Below, in pieces: positions 1 through 13,800 of a stretch of 64,000 nucleotides of DNA; the first letter of the stretch is position 1; each line of letters opens with the position of its first letter. Made by a program: the position numbers and the translations under genes. A model generated the notes under the pieces. It ran no database searches and was not told the DNA's origin. It was given only the letters and a program-made list of their open reading frames with translations. This DNA comes from Takifugu bimaculatus (lineage: Eukaryota > Chordata > Actinopteri > Tetraodontiformes > Tetraodontidae), in assembly GCA_004026145.2 (NCBI GenBank), contig CP034985.2, positions 4,859,481-4,923,480 of the forward strand, written 5' to 3'.

Positions 1-434
1 GAGGCCTCAGCTGTGCAATCAGCACTTCCTCTGCGGCCCGTTGGCACCCTCGACATTCAGGTCCAGTTTCAGTAATTACTGAAGGCTAAACTGAGGTAGT
101 GAAACACTTTAACAGCTCACGTTGCTGCTTGTTGCAGCTCCACAGCTTCTGCTTCCCCAAACTTTAGCGTGCTAGCGGTTTTCTGATAAATGTTGCCTTT
201 ATGGGACTCCCAGGGCAATAAAGGCCGTCAGCTGCTGAACGGGTGTGCATAGTTCAGGCAATGGAAACTAGTCCTGATGTGTGGAGTCGTCTGAGGGCGT
301 TTGTTTCCAGTCGGGACTCGTCTGTTGTCACCTGAGCTTTTGGTTTAGTGTACACAGAGCTCGTCATGCTGCAGCGCCCGGGGGCCCTTTTTATGTCCCG
401 TCCTTACCCTGTTTCCTCTGCATTCTTTCCTCAG

Positions 435-485
435 GACAAACAGGACCTGAGCAACACGTCGCTGCAGCTCCGTACCGAGATCCAG
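435..485 (+). CDS. sash1: sash1 exon 1 of window
   Basis: This 51-base exon (phase 0 to 0) encodes DKQDLSNTSLQLRTEIQ, matching human SASH1 around PTSLQLRSQIE. The acceptor is ttcctcag and the donor is CAG|gtaggg. A (GT)24 microsatellite starts five bases after the exon end. No coding exon is seen upstream, so 1-434 reads as intron. Confidence 0.88.
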
Positions 486-487
486 GT

Positions 488-552
<65 letters not shown>

Positions 553-674
553 AATAGGGCTTCACACCAGCAACAACATTCACCTGATGCCTGTTTTTCT
601 GTCCCCAGGAGTCGTTGGGCTTCAGCAGCGAGGTCTCCACGCCAGAAACGGACAGAAAGTAGGCCCCAGCACAC

Positions 675-769
<95 letters not shown>

Positions 770-3700
770 CGCACTTTTGGCCTCTCTTGGTGTGCGACTC
801 TAAAACACTCCGCTCTGTTGCACTTCAAAGCGCCGTGTTGCTCCTCCCCCACCTGGTCTGAATCACTCCGAACACGCCTGCAAACCAAACCACAAATCAA
901 ATCTGCGCACGTGAAGACGCACACACCAACAATCCAGGTCAGCTCCACAGGTGGCGCGCATGTGTGCGTGCGCTGTTGACCCAGAAGCAGATCCAGCTGA
1001 TCTCAGCTCAGCTTCTCCGAGGGGTCTGATTGGACCTCAGATCCGTTCGGTCCTTGGCTTCCCTCTCTGTCCTCGCCGCCGCTGAAGGAAGCCACTGATT
1101 GGCTGCTCGGTCCTGCAGCCGTCCTCGGCTTCCTTCCTGCTTTTGTGTCCAGCGGCGGCGAGCGCGAAGGCCGATGACGGCAGAGCGGACGGAGCAGGAT
1201 GGGACGGCGCACGGGTGTGGTTCCCTTCCCCCGGTTCCCCTCATTGTGTGTGTGAAATTCACCATGAGGTCACCAAATTCGAGCGAAGCCAACCGCCAAC
1301 AGGCCTCGAACGCCTCGCCAAGAAAAATGACTGTAGGTCCAGTCGCCTGCGCGCACGTGTTCGGCTTCATGGGATTGATGCGCAACCGGAGGTCAAAGGT
1401 CAAAACGATATTCCGGAGATGGGTGGGGTCAAAGCTCTGCTGCCACGGTTGCAGGAAGGTTCCCTGGACTCTGATGGGGACCTTCATCGTGATCCTTTTA
1501 TATTTTTTCCTCGCTCGATTTCTAATCTTCGCCGACTTCGTGACCTCCGCCGGAGCTGCTGCGTTCAAGCGACGGCCGAGGAAACGCATTCCACAGCCGG
1601 GATCCCTTCTCCCATGACTGTATATGTTGAACAGACAAATACTGGGGGGTGATTGGAACCAGATGCCAGATTTCACATGACGTCTCCATGCCTGTGAGTC
1701 CCAGTCCGAGCCCCCCCCCCCCGCCCCCCCCGGCCTTCTTTATCTTTCCTGTTTACATTCTGTTCCTGGTAAAGATAGAAGACTTTCCCTCTCTTCACAA
1801 ACATTGGGGTGTGAACAAGGTTCCTGAGACGGTTAAACCCAAAACACAGGTCCTCCTGCGTGCGTCATTATCTCCGTGTTTTGCCTTCGTCTCCTGATAG
1901 CTGTGCTCTTCCTCGGGCTCGGCTGGCCGCATCAGGCACTCGCTGCCCAATTAAGACGGCTTCAGCCGGACCCCTTTGCACCGCTTGACAGCTCCCATCC
2001 TTTTAGCTGCTTCTTTGGCTCGTTAGCGCAGCCGCGCTGCCTGTGCTGCCACCTCCCGATGGAGCTAGCATAGCGCACCGCTCTCCGGAGGTTAGCTTCA
2101 GGAGGCGGAGACTCCTCACAGTCAACCTCCTCTTACCCTCCTGTCATTTTTTCCCCCAAAGTTCTCAAATCCATTACTGGCGTCAAAGGTAGATAAGGAT
2201 CTAATTAATTTCTGTCTGAAGTTTTGATCCCCGGGGGCAGAAATTCCTCCGCCTAAAGCCTCAGAAACCTTCCTGGCTGTAATCCGTCCTTCAGTGCCGG
2301 CCCCTCGCCGCTCTGCTCTCTATTCCTGTGCCTATTGTCCGTTATCCCGCCGCTGTGAACGGGCTTTCAGGTGTAGCGATTCATCATGGGCCGAGGCGGC
2401 GTGATGGACGAGCCCCCGCCGTTGATTTTTTTCAGGAATTTGCGCTCGTTCACGTGCGCAGACACGGATAGCCCCGTCATCACCTCCACGCGGGACAATG
2501 GCGCCCAGAGGAGATTAGCAAGACTCTCCCACCCGTCTGTGCGTGGAGGGCACAGCTAGCTTAATGGAGTGCTTGCCAGAGGTGATGACGGAGAACCGGA
2601 GGTCTCCAACCAGGAAGTTCCTGTTTTGAAAGGTGATTGATCGGCGCCGTTTCGGAGAGGGGGCGGAGCTTAATGGATTGGGGACAGCACACGTTCTCGG
2701 AAGTGGCTCTGATTGGGAGTGAAGGGTTTGCTACTGAAGCAACAGCCAATGAAGCCCACCTGATCTCTTCCGGCTCACCTGTGGCCGCGGACCTGATGTG
2801 GGTCTCGGACATCAACACACGAGTTAAAGACGGAGTTAAATGTCTTCACCCGCCGGACAGAAAATTGAAAAAGAAGGGCATGGGTGGCGATTTACGGTTA
2901 AACCAATTAAGTTGTCTCGCCGCACAATGCCCGGACTGACGCCCTTTCAGAGATACTCAAGCTCCGTGAAAGCGTTTGGATGTGCAAGTGTACGTACGCG
3001 GTGCACGGGAGTTTAATTTATAGAGCGTGGACGGGGAGGAGGGGGCACGGCGGCAGAAAAGCATCTATTGAGTTAGTTCTATTAGCATTAGCCCTAACCT
3101 ATCTGGAGGGGGGGGGGGAGGGGGGGTGAACACCGGGGCAGGCCATACAGGCCTCCATTCAATTACCATCTCATTATGTTGCCATGGCAGCCAGGCTTTA
3201 AGTGGCGTAAAGATTTCCCACTGCAGCCAGAGAGGGCTTATGTGCCAACACACACATAAACACACATGCTGGGAGAGGGACGCGACCTGTTCGTCTTGTT
3301 TTGATGCTGTCACGCTCTCTCACATCCCTTCTGCACGGTTCAGCGGGCCCATCCTCACGTGCACCTCACGTGCACCGGTGCCAGCGTGTGAAACCGTGCA
3401 GGAAAGTGGCAGTAAACGCCCCCCCCCCAAGGCTCTCATCTTGAAAATTGACTTCTCTTGTTCACCTATCTCCTTTAACCCACATCTGAGGACTCTTCTC
3501 CACCCCCAGAGGCTTTAGCTGCTTTGACCCGGGAACTTTCCCACCGCTGTGGTTTTCCACCTGCTGTACAATGAGCGAGGGTCACGGGCAGGAAAACCCG
3601 ATGGCTTGGAAGTTTGAAGTCCTGTTTATGGCTGATCCCAGACATGTCAGAACTTGCTTATTTTCCATCTCGGCCTCTCGTAGCCCCTCTATCCTCCTCC

Positions 3701-4752
3701 TCCTCTCACTTTTCCTTCAGTCTTCCTCGTGACTGTCCTGTGGAGGGAAGTGGAAACACAAACAGGCTGAGTCTGCCCTGTGGTTTCTCCTCCCACACCC
3801 CCCCCACTCCCATTCCCCTCTTCTTTGGCTCCCTCCCCATGTTCTCATAGCAACTGTCTTTTTCTTCATCTCTATTTCTTCCATGATCTCTTCCCCAACT
3901 TTTTCCCCCACAAGGATGTTTTTCACACAACAAACTCCTAGTTCGCTGTTGCCTAAGTGTCAACACTGACCCCATGTGGCCAATAAGCAGAATTGCATTA
4001 TTTTATATCATAAAACTGTCAGAACTTGTTTTTTGGGGTTTTTTTTTACCTCATATTGATCTGCTCCTTCTTCACCAGAATGCCTCTGCACAAATCCAGT
4101 TCTGAGGATGGATCTAATGGTGAGAGTTTCTTCATTGTTCACATTCGTTGCTTTCTAGTGTTCAGACTGGAGAGAGTAAGAGAACATTTCATGGATTTGC
4201 CCTGCAGGTAAATGGGACAACAAGAAGAAGAACAAATCTTTCTGGCAGAATTTCCGAAAGTCCCAGCACAAACCAGTTGGACGTCAGACTTCCAAAGGTG
4301 CGTGCGTGTGTGTGTGTGTGTGTGCGTGTGTGTGTGTGTGTGTGTGTGCGGTGTGTGTGTGTGTGTGTGTGTGGGTGGCCCAAGCTTTCATGACGGTGTG
4401 TTTTCCAACATCGGCCTGCTTACTGCCCCCCCTGCACACTCTAGGAGATGATATCGGCTACGTCGCCAGCGAGATCACCATGAGTGATGAAGAGCGAATC
4501 CAGCTGATGATGATGGTCAAAGAGAAGATGATCACCATCGAGGAAGCTCTAGCTCGGGTAGGACGCCCCCGCGGACTCGCCTGTCGCTCTCCTCGCCCCT
4601 CCCCCGCCCTCAGCCGCTCCCTCCGGCCCCGGGATCCTCTGACCTCCCCTGGTTTAGCCTCCCCCCAGCTGCCAGCCATAAGTCTTAAGTTTACTAAAAC
4701 GACTCACTCTGACTAACATGTACAAGGCCTGCCATTTTAACCCATCATCGTC

Positions 4753-4819
<67 letters not shown>

Positions 4820-7800
4820 ACACACACACTCCAGGTTCAGGATAAGGGGTGCAGGGTTTTAGGATGTGAACTAATGGGGTGTGTGTGGGTGTGCTGCTGG
4901 TGTTCTGGTGTTGTCATATCTCAGCGGTCCCATCTGTTGGGCTGGGGGGGCACTGTGGTGCATTGTGGGTCTTCTGTCTCAGACATGGCGGATGATGACG
5001 TTGATCTCCAGTCTGCTTGTTTTGTTCTTTCTCATCTGCCTCTTCCATTTCCAGTTCTCTGCTTTTCTCTCCACGAGGCAGATGTTGACACACACACACA
5101 CACACACACACACACTCCTGTTTAGCCAATAGCTGGCTCTCGATCACCATCTCGCTCCAGTCAACGATCGGCCTCTGCTGTCTTGCTTGTGTGCCTGCAC
5201 CGACTCCAGCCGTGTCAGCGTAGACGCGTCCCCGTGGCTCCAGAGATGTAGTGGGATTATTTCTAATCTGCCTTTCTGTTATTTAGGGGCTAAATCTGGT
5301 ATTTCTGCTCAGAAAGGCAGATGTGAACCGAAAGTCGCACTGACGCCTAAAAGCGAGCGTTAAATCTATTAAAAGGATTCAACTCTTCACCACTACATCG
5401 CTGGTCTTGGCGTCTGCACACGTGCACTGTGAATGCGCACCATGCACTGCAGCAGTTGCGGCACTCCGGGTGAGAGTGGGTGGCCCCCCCGTCCTGTTCC
5501 TCTGCCTTTCTAAACTCTTCTTCTCCACGTAGCTGAAGGAGTATGAGCTCAGCAGACAGTCCTGCAGTACTGACACTGCAGAGTGGACTGAGGGATCTCC
5601 GCCCAATCTAAACCAGTCCTCAAACTGCAACGTAAGTACACCCCCCACCCCAAAACCCCTCACCCCCTCCTTCCTTCCTTCCTTCCTTCCTTCCCTCTGC
5701 CTATCTCCTAACACCTCGACCACTCTCACCTTAATGTTTGATTTCTCCAGAGTTGCATATGAAGACGAGCGTTTTCCTTCGTGTTTCCGTTTTTCTTTTT
5801 CGTTTCTAAGACGGTTGAAAGCAACAAATCCGCTCTTTATTTCCACCTTTCGTGCACCACGAGCCACATGGGGTCAATTGTAAGTCCTCCATCACCCTCC
5901 ATAAAGTTCCAAACTGCGTTGCCAGAGAGAGGAACCCAGCAGATGAAAGCGCTGAGAGCGTCCACAGTGTCAGCTGGAGACGTCTCTCCACAGATGACAG
6001 AACTCCAAGTGCGTTGAGGATTCTCTTGTTGTGGAGCCGGAGCTCAAACAGCCGCGTTCTGTTTTAGATTAATTCTGACTCTGACGACAGTCGCTCGGTT
6101 CTCTGCCGCCTCGCGCGCACGCCGGCGTCTTCCCTTCAAAAGTTTGGAAATGTAGGTCATGGTGACGCGCGGCGGTCGCAGCAGCTTTTCATTAGGTCTC
6201 TACTGTATGGCTTCATATGGGAGTAGCACTCAATCTCTGCCTGACCCACTTTTTAAAGGATTTTCTTTACAGGAATTGAGTTTGTCTAAACACAAAGATT
6301 CCCAGTGCCCTGGAAATAACTCCCTGCACATTGACATCGCTGCTATTTTGAAACAGTTTCCAGACTAAACAATAATATTTCTTCTGTTATTTATCAGTCA
6401 CGTCCATTTGATGGCCACCTTATCACAGTAAAGAGAGCTTTGACTTTCATACTTTTAGGTGGAATCTCAATTTCTGGTTGGCCTTGTAGGCACGTAGAGC
6501 CGTCGGTCCTCAACATCAGTAATATTCAGTGATTCTTGTCTATCAAATAGCCTAATTAGTAGAGTGTGTGTGTGTGTTCTCGCACATGATACATCGTGAG
6601 GACCAGGAGCAGATGTTGGCAAAGCTGAGGACATTTTTGACTCGGGTCCTCCCGACTGTTTGAAGGTTAGGATTATGGTTTTAAGGTTGGAAATAGGTTA
6701 AGGATGGGTTTAGATCATTAGTAGTGATGGTTATTGTCAGGGCTGGACAATCTGCTATGACAATGAGAGTCCTCACAAAGATAGAAGTCCAAGCGTGTGC
6801 ATGATTTGCTCACCTCATTAGTCTGTCAGCTCCGGCAGACGATCGCTCGCTTTGTGAGGAAGGATCGATTGATCGGGGAGGATTGCAGGCGACGCCTGAA
6901 GGCGCTCTTATCAAACGAACCGCACGACTTTGCTCGGGAGGCTGCGAACAAACGTCGAAGCTGGAGAGAGGCAGCAGACGAGGGGAACATAGAGAAGATC
7001 CAGTCTTGGCACTAACCCCGAGGACATTATGGAGAGGAAGGGGGGGGGGGGGGGGGGTTCTGTATCTCAGCTCGTCCCGAGTTCCAAAAATGTCTTCTGC
7101 TGAGGCCTCGGCTGGTGTCACACACTGGGCCCCCCTCACATCCAGGGGACGCAGTTAGATCATTCCAAAGTCCAGATTGTTAAAACTTGCATGCAGCTGT
7201 ATTCTATATACAGACGTGTAAATATACAGTACACGCTTGTCACGGAACAGCTCGCAGTGTCCCGTCTTCTCTAACAGCATCCTCCCCAGGCCATCAGAGG
7301 CCACATTCCAGCACCAGCCATTAATGATGTGGGGGCCAAGACTGGGCCAGAGGGGCTCAAATACTGGGATTGTTCTCCGTGCACAACACGCCTTTTCTCT
7401 GTGGCGCGACGCTTTCGAGCGGCCCCTCATTTTTTAGAGCTGATTTCACTAACGGGCTGCCAGTATGCAAACGGGGGCCCAGATATTATTTTGGATCGCG
7501 CCTCCGTGAGAAAGTGTGCGACACGGTGTGGACTTTTGAAGCCGATTATTCCAGATTCATGCAGAAACCACGCGACCCCGCCGGTTCCAATAAGGTGGTA
7601 AGTTTTCATTGCCTGTTCTTGCGGTGCTGGCTAGACTTGCAGATGTTTTCATTTGTCAGGACAATGGCAGCTTTGGCTGAACACCCCTTGTTTTTGGCTC
7701 CTCTTCTTTGTGCGTATCCTCCACGTATCTGCGCCACATTGCTCAGGGTCAGGACATGCATCACTGTCGGCCCTCCTTCCCACTTTTTCTTCACGCTTTA

Positions 7801-10800
7801 TCATGTAATCGTTAAGTCAGATGTGGCCGGTTCCAGTCAGCTTTTGTGGTCTCATCTTGTTTAAGTGGTTCTGCTACCTCAGCCCTCTCTGACACGGATT
7901 CCTTATTACACTACTATTCAATTTGATACACTCGGAACATTTGCCAGAGCAAATGGAAAGTGGAGGTCACCCCCGTCGCCAGGATCGTGTGGTTTCAGTC
8001 GGGGGATTGTCAAGGGGATTGGGCCGGGGGACACTCGAGTTATTCGTTTTCTCCAGTTGTTCGGTGCCATCATGGATCTGCGGACAGCGTAGAACATGTA
8101 AAAGTCCAACCAAGCCACAGCTGTTAACATGGACCCTGATGCATGGCGGCGACCCCTGAGCCAGGAGTGCGGTCGCAACATAATGACGGCAAAAAGCCGA
8201 GTTTTCCTCGTTAGCTCAGAAGTGGAGGAAAAGGCAGCGGTTTTGCCAGAGGCTGAGAGCCGGGCCGAGCAGGACCGTTGGGTTTCATTCTCTGTGTGTG
8301 AGCATTTTTGTGCATGCATGTGTGTCATCTTCCACTGGGGGAAGTGGCCACCGAAGCCCTGTTGCCTTGGAGACCAGCAGCAAATAGAAACAAGCGGAAC
8401 CAGTGGACCTCAGCTAGACGCTCCCTGCCAGACCAGAACTGGGTTTGTTGGGGTTGTTGAGCCCTGACAGGAGATTCTTCCACGTGTTTGGACGCTAACG
8501 TGACCTCTGCCGGATCAAACTGACTCAGATGCAGTTTATTTTACAAATAACAAGCATTCATTTGGATCATTCATTTCATTTCATTTGTGTTCCTCCAACC
8601 CCTAATTTCTCACTACACTAACTTTTACTCCATCATAAACAATATTTCAGTTTTAAAAGTATTTTTTTTAATGTATTTCCTTGTTTTGTGTATTGTGTAG
8701 TGAAATGCCTGCGTCTCTCACGTTCTCCCGTCTTTCCTTTCCTTCTTCCAGTCACGTGAACAGTCAGATGACGAACAGTCTGAAGACTCCGTGAAGTTCA
8801 AGCGGCTCCACAAGCTGGTCAATTCTACACGCCGGGTCAAGAAGAAGCTCATCAAGGTGGAAGAAGGCAAAAAGCACGGGTCCGAAGGTTTGTACCCCGC
8901 CGCCTTGGTTAAAACACGGTTGCAACAACTGTCAGTCACGGAGGGATTTCCAAACCAAGAGGGGTCCTCTTATTATCTACTTGTGTTCCTTTTTAGACTT
9001 CCTGAATGTGGAGACCCTGCCCACCTGCGAGGACAGCACAGCCCTATATACAGGGGTTATAAAGAAGCCCCCTCTGGCCCAGGATGCCTCTTTGCCCTCC
9101 CTCACCCAGGATCAACTCTCTCTGGATGGAGACACTGACAGCCTGACCAACTCCCCTTCCTCCAGCAGCCTGGACACCTGGTCTGGGCACAAACTGGTCA
9201 AAACCTTCAGCAAGTCTTCCAGCACCCACGGACTGATTCGCCCCCCAAGGAGAACCCCAGTGGGATCCGGGGTCCTTGGAAGCTCCATTTCTGGCGTGGG
9301 AGGCAGCGGCTCCTCGTTCTCGGAGCTGGACGGCTGTGGAGCGGACGAGGAAGGGAAGCTGTCGCGCTCCACAACTGATGGCGAGATGCGGAGGGCCCTG
9401 AGCTCCATCTCACACGGGGTAAGTAACAAGGAAGCTCTGTATGCCTATTACGGCCTCACCAAACCCCGTCCCAAGCCCCACGCCCAGTCCCGTCTCCTCA
9501 TATCCCTGGATGACGGCCCCCAAGGCAGCCCCAAACACCAACTTGCCAGCCGGCATCACGGCAGCTGGACACACAGGAAGCCCGACCCCAACTACGCTTA
9601 CTCCACTAAGCACCTACTGTATCAACGCTCGCGCAACGCCAAGACCCCGCTCTCCCCTCTGTCCGCCACCCCGTCCTCCCCCGCGCGCTGCGATGTTGCC
9701 AAAACCAAAGGTTTTGGCAGCGTGGGGGGCGGCTGGGTGTTCCCCTCTCGCAGGCTGCGCGGTCGAACAGCAGTCAGCGAGCTGAACATCACCTATGTGG
9801 TAGAGCGGAGCCTGTACGGTCACCTCAACTGGGCGCAGCTGGTCCGCCCGGTCACCCTCAGCCGCGCTGAGCGCCGCTGTCTGTTGGAGGAAGATCGCGA
9901 GGCGGACAGGAAGTGGGCGGCCAGCGTGGACCGTTGCACCAAGCGAGTGCTGTTGCGCATCCAGCAGAAGTCTGTGAGTTTAGACCTCGGGGTTCCGGTC
10001 AGCCGCCTCGTGTGGACGGGACTCGGTGCTTCAAAGTTACAGAATAGCTCAGAGGTCAAAGGTCAACAGGCGGCAGCTCCACACGCACCGGAGACACACA
10101 CACACACACACCGCGTGTTCCTGTTACTCGGCAGAAAGGCTCCTCCTCCTTAATCCAGCTGTTCACTCGTGCTGGAAAAGCCCGACAGCTTCTCTTTTGT
10201 GATGATACAGAAGGTCGCCCTCTGTGACCTTTAAATGGACGCCTCTGGCTTCAAACCTTTCTTTTAAATCAGATGAGGACGGAAGGATTTTAGATCCTTG
10301 AGTGGACCTCTGTGCTAGCGCAGCTTTCACAAATGCCTTTTGCAAATGTCACGACCCCAAAAGATGCACAAACCCGCCGACCCTCGCTCCAGACTGCTCA
10401 GCACTTCCTTTTCAGATGTGTTCAGGGGCCTCACGTAGCTGAATCCAGCAGGCATACAGAAAAGTTAGCCTCCGTAGAATCAAATACCGGCGCTGCATCA
10501 GGTATAATAGCATTCAAGCGTGAGTGAAGAGAGCAACAGAGCACATGTGGGTGGTGGTGGAGCTATTCTGCAGCTTTGAGGGCACCTGAGTCCTATCGTG
10601 TTCTAGTGAAGTCACCGGAGGTCGTCCTCATCCAAAAACTGATTCCACTTTTTCTGTTGTAGCTTCTTTTATTTGTCTTCATTTTTTTTGGCCTGTGCCT
10701 TGATACTTGCAGTTGTTTATGTATATCTTTAATTTGCTGTATTTATCTTTGAGAAATCTATTTTTGTTCCCTGGTGCATGTCCATTCCACCAAAAACTCG

Positions 10801-13800
10801 CCGTGACCTTCAGAATTCATCTTTGGACATCTTTTTCTTTCTACAAACCTTAGCTGGGAAGTTGTTATGTGGACTGCAGCTGTGGACATCTAAATAAAAA
10901 AACCTGCCTTGTGGTTAAGAGGAATTTCCCAATGGATTTGTGGGGTTCTGACCCAGAAAAGATAAAAAGCAAAAGCTCAAAATGAAGAATAAATGCGTTT
11001 AAAGCTCCAGTTGAGCATTTTGGGTGCACGTCTGTCTCCATGTTTGTGTGTGACCCAGAACCGGCCCAATAAATACCCCCCCCCCCCCATGTCAGAGTGT
11101 GTCCACCCTCTCCTTGTTTTCCACCAAAGTGGGGACCAGATCATGTCATCACCCCGTCCCCTCAGCACTAATGTCGAGGGCCCTCGTGTGTGTTGAACAC
11201 AGAGCTGGATGTAAAGCTCAGCTCGTGTGAGCCTTACATCACATCTGTTGGCTGTCCACAGTCCCATGAGACATCATGTCCCCGCTCACACACAAGTCCA
11301 TCTCCATGAGTCAAAGTGGTTCTAGTGCCGTGCCAAGCATGAATCATTGTGAGTCGTCCCTCGCTGGGTGTGGGTGAGACCTTTTTTTCACTTCAACAAC
11401 ACTGATTTGTGAATGCCCTTTGCCCCCCCCCCCCCCCACCCACACACAGAGAACCTGCAGCTTCGGAGGCTTCGATCTGACCAACCGCTCCCTCCATGTG
11501 GTCAACAGCTGTTCCTGAAGCCAACGTGAGTGTTGACAGGTCGCGCAATTTGAAGAGGTTCCAGAGGTCCCGGCCGGGACTCTCCTGTCCCACGACTCAC
11601 ATCTGTTTCTCTTCTCTCTGGCCTTCTCATGACAGGCTAGAGAACAAGAGCCCATTTACAGAGAGGTGGTCAAATCCCCAACTACGTCCCGGATCTCCCT
11701 GGGCAAGAAGGTCAAGTCGGTCAAAGAGACCATGAGGAAGCGCATGTCGAAGAAGTACAGCAACTCCTTCTCCGAACAGGTTTGACAGAAATCTCGATGC
11801 ATAACAAACAAATAAATAAATAAATCAAAGTCTGGATGCTAATTCGTCCGTAGCTGGAGTCCATCTGCGTTCAGGCTTCGCTCCAACGGATCCTTGTGCT
11901 AATACTTTCAAGTGTTGCAGCAAAGGAAGAAAAGCCTCCATGTTCTGCAAACATTTAGAGGATGTTTTTCACAATAAGCTGCAGATTCTGTCCACAGGCT
12001 GCAAGTGGGCGGCAATATTTGTGTTAGTAACAGAATAAACACAGAGAGCTGAAACACACACACACACACAGATTTGGATCTCTCTGCTCACCCTGGGTCC
12101 AGTGTGAAGTGTGTGATGCAAGTCTCCCCGAGGCTAACTCTTAGGAAACGGAGACTTGGATTCTCAGAGCACATAATGGGCGTCTCATCTGCGGTGGCCT
12201 AATTTTTCTGGGCTTCTTCGGCCTTTCCCACTGCCCACTGCAGCAGCACGACACTGCCCTGCAGAATGTCTCATTATTGTCAACATCTGTCTGCCAGGGT
12301 ACTCTCAACACTATGACCCACTTCTCCTGGCTCGAGTCTCCTCGGCTTAGGAACAGCAAAGTTATAGGAGGGAAGAAAAACGAGGGCTCGAGCTGTGGTC
12401 ATTTTATAGCCCACACTGCCATCTAGTGGAGGACAGAAACGTGAGAACTGTAAAGTTAGATTCTCTTTGAAGAGCCTTTTGGGAGCTTGTTGAGATCTAA
12501 ACATGCTTTTGTGAGCCACTCCACTAGATTGCAGCATAAATACACAGACTAGATTTACATCTGAATGATTCAATCATTTTTCCATGATTTATGACTTAAA
12601 CTATTTCTCCACTTCTCTCTTTGATTTAGTCCAGTCCTGATGGAGCCCCTGGTTCCCCTCAGTCCCCCCAACCTGACATGGACTCTCTGGAGAAGCCAAA
12701 GCTGAAGGCCGGAGGCTCCGTGGAAAGTCTGCGTAGTTCCCTTAGTGGACAGAGTTCAATGAGTAAGAACATTTTTTTTTTCCCAAAAAAGTGGCGCATC
12801 GTCTTTCTGGCGCTGATGTTTTGTAGATGGAACAACTTTCGAGTGTTTGCATGCAGTTTGCATCATTGCTCACTCTCTGTTTTGGCATTAGCGTTAGCAT
12901 TTTATGATAAGTGCTCGTCGTTGCTTCAATGGCTGTTCCTGTGGAGCTTTGGTGTTGTGGAGCGTGCACAGGCAGCCAAACAGGCGGTAATGATTAGGTG
13001 TGAAGTCTTTCCACTGCGGTTCCTGTGAGACATGAGTGGTTTCAGCAGCTTTCATCAGATCTAGACGGCTCTGCAGCACTTCTCTCAGAGAGTGAAGTGT
13101 TTAGGACCCTTTTATATCCACCAGACACTTTAAATGTTGTAAATTGTTGGATAACTGATGGCTGCTGTTTGCTTCTATGTATCCTGTTGCTGTGTGTCCA
13201 GGCGGTCAGACGGTGAGCACCACCTGACTCATCAGCCAGTAACAGAGAGAGTGTGAAGTCCGAGGACGGTGACGATGAAGAGCCGCCTTACAGAGGACCC
13301 TTCTGTGGCCGCGCGCGGGTCCACACAGACTTCACCCCCAGTCCCTACGACACGGACTCCCTCAAGCTGAAGGTCAGTTCCCGGGAATGACAATGTCGTA
13401 CAAGACGGTTTTAAAACCCTCCTTTTTGACCGCGGTGCCATTTTTCCTTCCCCCAGCGTGGCGACGTGATCGACATCATCAGTAAACCGCCGATGGGAAC
13501 GTGGATGGGCCTGCTGAACAACAAAGTGGGCACTTTTAAGTTCATCTATGTGGATGTGCTAAGCGAGGAGGAGGAGAAGCCAAAGAGGCCCGTGAGGAGG
13601 AGGAGGAAGGGCCGACCGCCCAAACCCACGTCGGTGGAGGAGCTGCTGGAGCGAATCAACCTCAAGGTGGCTTCTAATCGGGAATTACCGGACAAATCCG
13701 CCCATCTCACACCCAGAACCAAAGCAGACGAAACATAAATAAAGGGGGGGGTTAGCATAGCTCAATCCTCAGCGCGCAGACGAGCGGAGATAAATATAAT

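Noticed and set aside
281..979. Long open frames across the CA/GT tracts (also 4718-5125, 40066-40611, 34432-34803 and others)
   Set aside because: They are Thr-His or Val-Cys dipeptide translations of microsatellites; the true sash1 or ust exons lie beside them in a different frame.
1008..1676. Overlapping open frames of about 170-220 codons on both strands in a sash1 intron, one with a hydrophobic end
   Set aside because: GC-rich sequence poor in stops; no homology, no splice sites in phase with sash1, and open on both strands at once.
9044..9823. Antisense frames opposite sash1 exon 8
   Set aside because: Mirror frames of a GC-rich coding exon.
11516..11518. Selenocysteine or stop-codon readthrough at the TGAs in sash1 and ust
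   Set aside because: After each TGA the homologous reading resumes in a different frame, so recoding the codon would not help; a surplus base explains both frame and phase.
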